From: Aspidiotus rigidus
Lineage: Eukaryota > Arthropoda > Insecta > Hemiptera > Diaspididae
Length of the DNA stretch: 64,000 bases
Assembly: GCA_035079385.1 (NCBI GenBank)
Contig: JAVHKY010000005.1
Coordinates: 5,456,001 to 5,520,000, forward strand
Direction of reading: 5' to 3'
In this document: one piece after another, positions 48,870 to 58,141 of the stretch
Layout: every line of letters starts with the position of its first letter
How positions within the stretch are numbered: the stretch's first letter is position 1
Translations under genes and position numbers: made by a program
The notes under the pieces: model-generated
Databases searched by the model: none
What the model saw: the letters and a program-made list of their open reading frames with translations, nothing else
Told to the model about the DNA's origin: nothing

Positions 48870-49580
48870 AGAACTCGACGTCGATATCAGTTCGATTTAT
48901 TTGCAACATCGATTTTGAGTCGACTTCTCCAAATTTTTCCATCGACTTGAAGTCAATTTCAAGTTGATTTGTAGTATCTCGAGTTGGGTACGTCAGATCG
49001 ACTATAAATCGATGTCAATCATGGGTCGACCTCTCCAAATTTTTTATCGACCAAAAATCGACTGCTCTATTCCGTCAATTTCAAGTCTGTCTGTAGTTCT
49101 CTGATGGCTGGTCGATTCTGAATCGACCTTCAGTCGACGTCGATTTGAATTCTACGCACAGTCACCGCCCCTGATGCGTTGCGTCTGTTTGATGACTTCT
49201 CTTTTCGCAGACAAAATGTGTCATCGCAATTATGTAACGAGCCATTAAGAATCTAAATTATGCTTGACCAGTGCTTTAAAGGTCGAATCGGCACAATGTT
49301 AACATTGATTTTTAGTCGACTCTAAAATCCAACACCAAGGTCGACTCATCTTTGACCTCGATTTGAAGCCCTATTAAATTTTGCACTTGAAATCTAGGAA
49401 ATTTGGACGTCAATTGAGAGTTTTTTGTGAAAAAATGACACACGATCAACACAAGACCGACAGTCAATTTAATTTCATCGTCAACGATGAGTCGATGGTA
49501 TGTCAATTTAGAGTCGACTCTGAGCCATTGTGAGTTGATTTGCGATCATCAAACCGACTCATATATCGACGTCGATCTTA
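48870..49580. repeat. TCGAC-phrased repeat element
   Basis: About 700 bp in which TCGAC, GTCGA and ATCGA occur every ~20-40 bp inside variable phrases (AAATCGACTG, GGGTCGACCTCTCC twice). Part (49160-49280) matches 36964-37085 inverted. Similar wording fills elements A and B. It sits 150 bp from a Ser exon. Confidence 0.6.
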
Positions 49581-49731
49581 CATTGACTTTTGGTGGAAAT
49601 AGCGAGAAACTAATTTTGATAAGGAGTAGATGACTGAGACTTCATTCAAGAATCAAAACCATTCACATCGATCTTAAGCAAACTATTCCAAATACCCAAA
49701 ATACAGATGAATAACAAATTCGTATGCTTAC

Positions 49732-49965
49732 TAGTGCTGCAGATGCTGTCTGCCCAGCCGGAAGGACAGATACATTGAAAGTGCCCTTGTGTTTCTAGGC
49801 AAGTTCCGCCATTAGCGCATGGTGTAGTTACACATGGATTCACCACTATTTCACAACGGGATCCAGAAAATCCCTCTGGACATTGACAGTAGTACTGATC
49901 TGGAGCATTATTACTGCACGTGCCTCCATTCAAACAAGGTTCATGAGTGCCACAATAATTTAAAT
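49732..49965 (-). CDS. Ser: Serrate/Jagged exon: two EGF repeats (first visible)
   Basis: A 234-bp exon with acceptor TTCAG at 49966 and donor TAGTAAG at 49731, phase 1 at both ends. It encodes [31 protein letters not shown], then [30 protein letters not shown] and [20 protein letters not shown] is nearly invariant in Jagged/Serrate as the repeat just after the DSL-proximal EGF, which fixes both family and position. Both repeats carry the O-fucose consensus. A DSL exon is expected upstream (higher coordinates) and was not found before the errantivirus, so it probably lies beyond 64 kb. Confidence 0.92.
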
Positions 49966-50918
49966 CTGAAAAAAAAAAAATGAAAAATATCTTTATGATA
50001 AGTCGATCTCGATCCTCCACACTAGAGCTTAAAATCTAGAAATTTACATAAATTTTTTCTGACCTTTTTTGCATCATTTCAAGGAGTCTCCTAATTTAGA
50101 TTTCTAAAAAAAAAAAATGATCCAGAATATTTTTCCGACAAGAGTAAAAAACTCCTCTTTTCTCCTTGATTAATCAAGATCTTTCACTTTTTTCAGTTTT
50201 CTGAAAAATAGTGGCAAACATGACGTGTTCCAAGGAGGGGAAAATTTAGATAAATTTCTGATAACCAAAGCCCCAGAAAAATTACTCAGAGCATATTTCT
50301 GTGAGAGTAAGTGGAGAAGCGGACGAGAGGAAGAAAATTGCTTAGGAAGACGATTTACAAAACTTTTTTACACAAAGAGGAATGGTACAAGGTTTACAGT
50401 TCAAGATTGTTGAAGATGAAATTCCGATGAAAGGAAGTAGAAGATAGTTTCAGATGGTCTAGAGCATCCATGACACATCGATATTGTGAATGATTTAAGC
50501 CACTTTTTGATTTTGAACCAGGCATCGACCAAGTAACCACCTCTTCTATCAAAAACAATTTACTTTCTGTGCCGAAAGTAAGGAAAATTGGAGGTGAGGA
50601 ATTTTTGCGAGATACAGGATATCGGTAACAAAATAAACAAAGGAATTCCCACTTTTTTTTTTTTTTTTTTTTTTTTTAGCGCAGAACCCTCTCTTACGGT
50701 GCATCTCGGAACATGAGAATGACCTTTACTCAAGGAGAGACTTTAAAATTTGAAAAAATCAGGGTAAGAGAGAAAGAGAGACGCGATTTAGCGCATTATT
50801 TCTAATAGTTTCTATTTTTTGGGTAAATTAATCAGGAAAGTGACAAAAAAGTAACAAAAACAACGGCGATACTCGTATTCCCGTTATGATAAAACAAGTA
50901 ACTGTAACCAATTGTAAA

Positions 50919-50984
50919 GGCCACCAGTAGCACATAGAACAGTTGGAAGAGCCACCAGTAGCCAATCGGCGACTGGTGGCGCTA
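50919..50984. promoter_or_regulatory. Cluster of three CTCF-like GCCACCAG sites
   Basis: GGCCACCAGTAG (50919), GCCACCAGTAGCC (50951) and, inverted, ACTGGTGGCGCTA (50972) within 66 bp. The last fits the insect CTCF core GGTGGCGC; the other two fit only the left half. Functional role is inference. Confidence 0.3.
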
Positions 50985-51508
50985 CAAGATTCGTTTGGTT
51001 TCCGATCTTAACTTACATCCAGAAGTTTTGAGGGCCAGTTTCACCAACGACACTAAAAGTCAGGTGACAGGTTAAGGAAATTCAAACGCCCGATTTTGGC
51101 AATTTAGCACTTCGATAAAACTGTCCCTGAAAACCTCTAGTAGTTTTTTTTTTTCGCTTTTCTCTTCAGAAAGAGGAAGCTCTCGCGATAATTTAGCTTT
51201 GTGGCCCACAAAAGCTAAGTCTTGCCTTTTCGAGGCCGCTGTTGTCAAAGCGTAGGGAGAAAATTAGGCAACAAGGAGCTAAGTTGCAATTATTTGCAAG
51301 CTAGATTTTGATTTTACTCTAGACTCAGGAGAAGGTAGGGAAGGCAACGATCAAAAAGATTTCTCGTCCAATGCGTTGCAAACTAGGTTCATAATATTAA
51401 CAACTCCCTCCGAAAATTTGGTCATGTATTCAAGGAGAAATGAAACTGCGGTGAACCATAAAATGGTACCCGTTTATTTGGGAAAATAAGTTCATGGAAT
51501 TCGGCACT

Positions 51509-51668
51509 CAGGGGCGGGTCCACGGAGGGAGCGAAATCCCCCCTAAAACCCCCAAAAAACAACGAAAAATGTGTAGTATCGAAGAAAATGTAAAAAAAAA
51601 AACAAAAGGTCCTTTGGACTTTTTTTAGATTATTTCCCCTCCCAAAGTGATCGTCTAATCCGCACCTG
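51509..51668. mobile_element. Possible small hAT-like MITE
   Basis: The ends CAGGGGCGGGTCCACG and CTAATCCGCACCTG are imperfect inverted repeats of the CAGGGGCGGATC type common in hAT MITEs. No 8-bp duplication is evident. Confidence 0.35.
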
Positions 51669-52254
51669 GGTGCTGATGCAATCCTGACACGTTCGGAGAT
51701 ATATTTGCAAAATCGGATGCGGTTCCTCAGATTATTTTCTCATTACAGGCAAAGAAAAAACTCACAGACCACTCCGTCAACTGCTCGGGATTACCTTAAT
51801 TAACTGTGTTAATCGAGGCAAACAGGAAACCTGTTTTATGGGGGTTCCTTTGTTTATAATTCATCTACATAGAAATATTTCCAAGTCCCCCTCCTATCAG
51901 CTCGAAGGTAGAAATTTTCCCAAGTCTCCCTCATCTAGCTCAGAAGTGGAAATTTTTTAGCGGGGAACCCACTATCCCTTTTGACGGGGTGTACTTCCAG
52001 GAAATTTTCGTCCGCGAGCGAGGTTGATGACGTCACGGAGAGAAGAGGGGGACTTAGAAAACGATGACTTGTTAACGAAGTTAAACAAGGAACGCAGGGA
52101 ACCTGCTTTTTTAAGTCATATGACATTTGGTATTGAGAATTCGAGGATGCCTAGACCTAGATAAAGCTAGTATAAAGAAGGCCTAGACCTACTATAAGCC
52201 TAGTTTGAGAGTCTAAATTTCTCTCGAATCTCAAGCTATATATGATAGGAGGGG

Positions 52255-52927
52255 GATTTGGAAAAATTTAGACTCTCGAGCTATATATTATAGAAAAGAG
52301 ACTTGGAAAAAGTCCCTCTCCTATCATATATGGCTCAAGAGTCAAAATTTTTCCAAGTCCCTCTCCGAAATTTTTCCAAGTCCCCCTCCTATCATATATG
52401 GCTCGAGAGTCGAATTTTTTTTCAAGTCCCCCTCCTATCATATATAGCTCGAGGGTCGACATTTTTGTAAGTCCCCCTCCTATCATATATAGCTCGAGAG
52501 TTGAAATTTTCCCAAGTTTTTTGCCGGACGGCGGACGGCGCACGGCAAATTTCTGAAAGAGCCCCCCCTAGAACAGGTTCCCTGTTAAAAATTTCGACCC
52601 TCCAGCTATATATGATAAGAAGGGGACTTGGAAAAATTCCTACCTCCGAGCTATATAATATGATAGGAGGGAGACTTGGAAAAACGACGGCTTCCTTAAA
52701 ACTGCAGCGCGTTCAAGTTGTCACGTCATGATTTTCAAGACTTGGAAAAACTTAGGGGACTCGTTGCAGTCCTGCAATGGCATCTAATTTTTAGTCTCCC
52801 TCCTATCAGCTTAAAGGTAGAAATTGTAACAGGGAACCTGTTTTATGGGGGGCTTTTCCAGAAATTTGGCGTGCGCCGTGCGCCGTCCAGCAAAAGACTT
52901 GGAATAATTTCGACTCTCGAGCCATCA
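52255..52927. repeat. Array of the dispersed ~60-bp repeat
   Basis: Ten or so copies, in both orientations, of a unit containing CTATATATGATAGGAGGGGG and ACTTGGAAAAATTT, with CTCGAG at the centre. Fragments of the same unit are scattered elsewhere in the window. Confidence 0.75.
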
Positions 52928-55900
52928 TATACAGGGTGGGGCAGGAAGATGTTACCAGTTGCATGGGAGTTTGCGCTAAATCTGTCATAGCGCGAAAATG
53001 CAGAACGTTGGACGTATACTTTAAATGTAAGAATTTTCTATCTCAATTATTTTATCTTTAATTTGAGCCACATCCGAAGTTTCTACAACTTTTCTGAGCC
53101 GAGTTATGGACCAAAATGTGCCGTAATTTCACAGCAGGGGTTCCCCAAGTTGTGAATTATCGAAAGACAATTTTCCTATTGAAAAAATCGCGTAATCTCC
53201 AAAGTGGTCCCCGATTCTAGAGTAAAATTTAGCGCTGAATCTAAATAAGATTGTTAAAAAATTCTGCAAAGCACCAAAATAGGTTTATGGGCCCAAAAAG
53301 GGTCAAAATTTCCCCAAAATTATAAAATCGCCTAATCTTCGATGTTTTTCTCGATTCTGAAATAAAATTTAGCGCTGAATGTGAATAAGATTGTTAAAAA
53401 ATTCTGCGAAGCACCGAAACGGGTTTATGGGCCCAAAGAGGATCAAAATTTCCACAAAACAAAAAAAATTGCCTAATCTTTAAAGTTTTTTCTGATTCTA
53501 GGGTAAAATTGTGCGCTTAGTTGTAAAAAAAAAAAACTGTTGAATAATTTTTCGAAGCACCAAAATGTTTGCAAGTGCCCAAAAACGATTACAATTTTAC
53601 CAACTTGGAAAATCACCTAGTCTTTTCAATTTCATTTGGTTCTCATAGAAATCGAGCTTCGCGAGAACAAAAGATTGGTCGCGGATGGGAAAAAGTGCGA
53701 AAACTCTCGTTGTTTCAGGCAAAGTAAGGTATGATACCGCAAAGTTGGTCTTCTTTTGCGTGCCCACGATGAATGTCCCACCTATGTTTGAAGCAGTGCA
53801 AAAACTCCTAGATTCAGCCAATGGGAGGTATGATACCGCGACTTTGGTCTTGCTCGTGCAACTACAGTTCAGTATTTGATTGAGGCAAACGAATGCCCGG
53901 AGTTGCTCGGGGCTTCACCCGCTGAAGCGAATGATGTCCTTAAGATTGTCCGGTGAGAGATCGGGTAGGACCCCCTGTTCAATAAAGGCGGATAAATTCA
54001 AAAAATTTCCCGTGGAGACCCGCGAAGTAGGGAAGGGTACTAGGAAGATTGTTGTCTGCCATGAGCTCGCGGTGAGAGACCAGTTGGAGCCTTGTGTTTG
54101 ATCTAATTGGGTGAGTACGTGAAAATTCTCGTTGTTTCAGGCAATAGTGAAAAACATACCGCGAAGATCGCGTTCCAGTGTGACCTCGCCAGGAGAGAAC
54201 AGTAACAGCTCCGTTTTATCTAGGCGCAGGTGAATTAATTTCCACAGCCAGTGCTGGGGAGGATATCCCGAGACCGTTGTTCGTTAAGCTTGCCGTGAGA
54301 GAACGATCAAGGCCCTACGTTCGATAAGGCACCGGATCCGAGAAAATTCTCTTACTTTCGCGAGAGGAAGGAACGATACTGTGAAGCTCGTCTTTCGTCA
54401 TGAGCTCGCGGTTAGAGAACGATGGAGGCCTCGTGGTTGATAGAGACAGACGGATGCGAGAAAATTCTCGTAGATTCCCGCGAAGGAAGGAACGATACTG
54501 TGAAGTTGGTCTTTCGTCATGAGCTCGCGGTGAGCTGTAGCTGATCGCTCATCACGAGCAAGACCGAATTCGCGGTACCCTCCCGTTGCCCGAATCAAGG
54601 AGTTTTTGCAGTTTGGCCCGCTTCGCTCATTGGTAGGGCGTCAGTTGATCTCTCATTGCTAGCACGCAACAGAAGACCTACTTTGCGTTCTTTGCCGAAA
54701 ACAACGTGAGTTTTTGCATTTTTTCCCGCTTTGATCATATGAAGAGCCCTAGTCGATCTCTCACCGCGAACCTTCAACAGAAGACGAAGTTGTCGTCTCC
54801 TGCCAATCCCCAAATGAGGAGAATTTCCGAAATTTCCTCTTTCGGATCTGTCACCCGACGCCAGTCGATCTCTCACTCCGGCCGAACTTGTCGATATTCC
54901 TTCCATCCCCTGAATCAACAATTTTACTGCAGAATGAGAATTTTTGATTTTTCATTTTGGAGATCATGTAGGGCCATATTTCAGTATTTTTTTTGGACTC
55001 GGCGCAAAAATTTTCTCCATAATTGAAAACAACATTTGAAGATTACGCAATTATTTATCTCGGAGAAATTTTGATTCTCTTCGAGCCCATCAACCCATTT
55101 TGGAGCTAGGAAGTATTATTTCAGTATTTTTTTTGGACTCAGTGCGGAATTCCACTTGAAAATCGAATTAAAATTTGTAAGTTTGAACGATTTTCCAATT
55201 TGGGAAAATTTTGGCCCTTTTTGGGCCCATTAAGCCCTCTTTGGTGCTTCGAAGAACTCTGTGAGCATTTTTTCGAACTCAGCGCAAAATTCCACTTGAA
55301 AATCGAATTAAAATTTGAAAGTTTGAACGATTTTCCAAGTTGGGAAAATTTTGGCCCTTTTTGGGCCCATTAACCCCTCTTTGGTGTTTCGAAAAACTCT
55401 GTGAGCATTTTTTCGAACTCAGCGCAAAATTTCACTTGAAAATTGAATTAAAGTGTGAAAGTATGAACAGTTTTCCAATTTGGCGAAATTTTGACCCTTT
55501 TTGGGCCCATTCACCCGTTTCGGTGCTTCGAAGAATTTTTTTTTAATTTTTTTCGGACTCAGTGCGAAATCCCACCGAAAAATCGATTTACAATTAAAAG
55601 TTTGAACGATTTTCCACCTTGGGGAGATTTTGACCCTTTTTGGGCCCATTAACCCATTTTGGTGTTTCTCAGGGTTTTGTTACTATTTTTTTCGTTTCTC
55701 CGTCCAAATTCACTTAAGAAACAATAATTTAATCATTACAATTTTTGAAATTTAGTTCAATGCTGTAAATTAATTAATTTTCAAGCCCTATTTTGGGAAC
55801 CCTGACGATTTGATGAATTTTCGGCATATTTGGTCCATAACTCAGCTCAGAAAAGTCGTAGAAACTTTGGGTCCGGCTCAAATTGAAGATAAAATTAAGA

Positions 55901-56013
55901 TACAAAATTCGTATATATAAACTATACGTCTAACGTTTTGCGTTTTCGCGCTACGACAGATTTAGCGTAAACTCCCATTTAACTGGTAACATCTTTCTGC
56001 CCCACCCTGTATA
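52928..56013. mobile_element. Foldback element FB-2
   Basis: Ends TATACAGGGTGGGGCAG and CTGCCCCACCCTGTATA are inverted. The ~90-bp outer arm segments (GATGTTACCAGTT, TTGCGCTAAATCTGTC) pair, then both arms consist of ~118-bp units built around TTATGGGCCCAAA (left, about 53190-53600) and TTTTTGGGCCCATTAA (right, about 55080-55670). The centre 53640-54960 is a ~117-bp-unit array related to FB-1. No transposase frame; TA is the only visible flank repeat. Confidence 0.8.
53640..54960. repeat. FB-2 core minisatellite, homologous to FB-1 core
   Basis: Contains ATGAGCTCGCGGTGAGAGAC at 54061 and further copies at 54400 and 54516 (116-bp step). The stretch 53990-54300 follows 3965-4270 of FB-1 nearly base for base. 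Confidence 0.8.
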
Positions 56014-56193
56014 GCTGGAGATTCGAGAAAAGTTTAGACTCTCAAACCATATTATAGTAGGCTTACAATAGGTCTAGGCCTTCTTTATACTAGCTTTATT
56101 TAGGTCTAGGCTTCCTTGAATTTTTAATACAAAATCCCATTTGACTCATAAAACAGGTTCCCTGCGTTCCTCGTTTAACTTCGTTAAGGAAGC

Positions 56194-57074
56194 TGTTGCG
56201 TTTTGGATTCAACACAGAGTCTATGTTGCGTTATATTTCAACACAGAGAGTTTTAAGGATCTTCTCGAGGATTCAAAGAGGAGACAAGCCTTTTCAATAA
56301 AAGAAAGAATATTTACTTGGATTCATGATGAATATAATAAGACGAAAGAAAGAAATATAACAAAGAGTACGAATCAGAAAAGAATTTGTCGCGAATGATG
56401 ACGCGGAGTTCGGCGACGGATTGACTGTTTGGCAATAACGACTGAAATACGAGAAGTACAAACTGGTCTGAGAGATTATACTGCTTAAGCTGCTCGGACT
56501 GCATGAACTGCACGAACTGATGATTGGTGAGCTTGGTCCTCCTTATATAGGGCTTAGATACATCATTAATTGAACAACAAAGTCATAAAAATAATCGTTA
56601 CATGAGTTTTCGAGAATTTAGGAGAAGTCAGACAGAAAAATGGTTTCGAGGAATTGATGAGAGAGTTGTACAAGAACGGAAGAATAGATTATCAGGAGGG
56701 GAGATAAGAGTAGACGAATATACAATGTATGTTCGTCTGTAAATTGGTTTCACGTGTTTGAGAAAGGAAAAAGTACAGAAAATATCATTTCGAGAAATTC
56801 TCGTAGAGGATGTGGGGACAGATAACCATTTGGTTTCTGAAAAAGAATTGATTAGGGACGCGTGTAAGTTAACTGAAGTTAACAAAAAGATAGACGCGTG
56901 CGTCAGAGGAAAGATGAACGGAAACGTGAAGAGATAAACGAATTGACGTAAGAGAAAAGAACAGAAGTTCGATTCGGAAAAAAATAGGTATTTTCGTGAG
57001 ACAAAGGAAAATTGAGGAAAGTTGAGGAGAGAGAAAGAGAGAGAGAGGAACGAGTGCATAGCTCGAATGCAACA
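56194..57074 (-). repeat. 3' LTR of the errantivirus-like element
   Basis: 881 bp; on the minus strand it starts TGTTGCATTCGAGC and ends AACGCAACA, giving the short inverted ends TGTTGC/GCAACA. A purine tract GGGAAGG lies immediately upstream (57075-57081), as expected for plus-strand priming. The 5' LTR is off the window, so the ends could not be checked by comparison. Confidence 0.7.
56516..56549 (-). promoter_or_regulatory. LTR core promoter: TATA box and initiator
   Basis: On the minus strand TATATAAGG (56549-56541) is followed about 25 nt later by TCAGT (56520-56516), the arthropod initiator. It would start the R region and leave about 320 nt of R-U5. Confidence 0.65.
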
Positions 57075-57396
57075 CCTTCCCACGAAGATTGGATCACGTG
57101 AGTGAGACAAGAAAGGAATAGGAAGAAGAGGTAGGAGGAAATAGTAGTTACATCTTAAAAATAACAAAACATAAGGAAAGAAAACAAAGAAAAGCTTAAA
57201 ACAGAAATGAAATAGAAAAAATAAAAATAGAACCCAAGTAGTAAGTAAGTAAGCAAGATAGAAAGAAAGAAAAACTTAATTAAATAGAAGAAAACGGAAA
57301 ACTTAAGAAAATAAAGCCCAAAAGAAAAATAAGAACCCAAGTGTATAAGAAGGAAAAGAAACTTAAAAGATAATAGCAAACAAAGAAAAACAAAAC

Positions 57397-58113
57397 TTAT
57401 GCCGCTGGGGCTAATGGTTCGAAAAAATCGTCATCATTATCGTTATCATTATCATTATCGTCATTAATATGTACATGTTCTAACGCTAACATAAGATCAT
57501 GTTCGACGTTAGGGTCTGCGTCATTTGTCCGACAGAAATGTCGTAACCATCCCGCAAACATCTGCGTCTCCAACATAGAACAGTGAAAAGGTGGCGACCT
57601 GGATCTATGACGTTGGCATATCGTAGAACTGGGCTGTCCCATTACATAAGTTGTCCAAATGCCTAAGGAATTTCTGAGATCCTCCCATTGAGGATCGGTG
57701 ATCAAAACATCAAATTTAGGGCACGATATGCCTGCATTCCCGATATCTACTGTATCGAAAAATCCTAGAGCATTCAGGTAGTCTTTCTCAAGGTGACCTC
57801 CTTTGTAAGCAATAAAAGAATTGGTAGCTCTAGCTTGACTAATATAATCTTGTAACACAATAGGGAATTCCGTTGCGGGCAAGTCAAGTGGGTGGTCTGT
57901 GAATGATAACCCATGGACTCGGTGGGTGACGTAATTGATCGTCCGTCTGATTGTTGGTGGTAGATTCCTGACTTGCTCACGCAATGGGTTTACCTCGAAA
58001 TATATACAATCTGCGTGATTGTGGAGTAGATCCGCTACTCCTAATTCCTTTACTCGATATTCTGGTCCAAATTGAAACCCGTCGATGTCGATGACAAATC
58101 GGATTTTTTTGTA
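57397..58113 (-). CDS. Errantivirus third ORF, exonuclease-like domain
   Basis: An open frame of about 238 codons between env and the 3' LTR, with no ATG near its start. It opens at the codon after TAG 58116-58114, and the bases TTTCTTTCCACAG and ACATTAG just upstream look like splice acceptors, so it may be made from a spliced RNA as env is. Early residues RFVIDIDGFQFG and VKELGVAD, then HGLSF, AYKGGHLEKDYL, CPKFDVL and C..H..C-W suggest a DnaQ/RNase-H-fold exonuclease-like domain (acidic DxD at the start, H/K-rich middle). The C-terminus is an ND repeat of about 12 residues followed by FFEPLAPAA. Family assignment is tentative. It does not resemble gag, pol or env. Confidence 0.55.
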   Translation of the reverse strand, partial: YKKIRFVIDIDGFQFGPEYRVKELGVADLLHNHADCIYFEVNPLREQVRNLPPTIRRTINYVTHRVHGLSFTDHPLDLPATEFPIVLQDYISQARATNSFIAYKGGHLEKDYLNALGFFDTVDIGNAGISCPKFDVLITDPQWEDLRNSLGIWTTYVMGQPSSTICQRHRSRSPPFHCSMLETQMFAGWLRHFCRTNDADPNVEHDLMLALEHVHINDDNDNDNDNDDDFFEPLAPAA

Positions 58114-58141
58114 CTAATGTGACTGTGGAAAGAAAATACAT

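Larger units (their letters stand above)
14799..49731 (-). other. Ser: Large Serrate intron (~34.9 kb)
   Basis: Bounded by donor GTAAG at 49731 (minus strand) and acceptor ACAG at 14799. It holds most of the mobile elements listed here and no other recognisable host exon. The inference that it is one intron rests on phase and EGF-order agreement between the flanking exons. Confidence 0.75.
49966..52071. other. Ser intron, mostly unrecognised
   Basis: Unique DNA with a T-run (about 50654-50678) that could be the tail of an unrecognised minus-strand retroposon. It also holds a CCACCAGT cluster and a possible small MITE, listed separately. Confidence 0.4.
52072..56187. repeat. Composite foldback structure with outer inverted arms
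   Basis: Outer arms 52072-52300 and 56011-56187 are reverse complements (TTAACGAAGTTAAAC with GTTTAACTTCGTTAA; GGAACGCAGGGAACCTG; CCTAGACCTA; AGCTAGTATAAAGAAGGCCT). Inside them lie the ~65-bp array (left only) and the FB-2 palindrome. The right end is 6 bp from the errantivirus LTR. Confidence 0.75.

Noticed and set aside
53000..55700. Regularly spaced repeats suggestive of a CRISPR array
   Set aside because: The ~117-bp units are long, degenerate and without unique short spacers, and they lie in a palindromic eukaryotic element.
49966..56190. Search for a DSL or first-EGF Ser exon upstream of 49965
   Set aside because: No cysteine pattern of the DSL domain was found on the minus strand before the errantivirus.
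57083..57152. Alternative 3' LTR start at TGTAACTACTA (57152)
   Set aside because: No purine tract precedes it and its end does not mirror GCAACA; TGTTGC at 57074 with GGGAAGG upstream fits better.
56628..57167. 179-residue minus-strand frame in the LTR region
   Set aside because: Low-complexity F/L/S-rich translation of pyrimidine-rich LTR DNA, overlapping the promoter region of the LTR.
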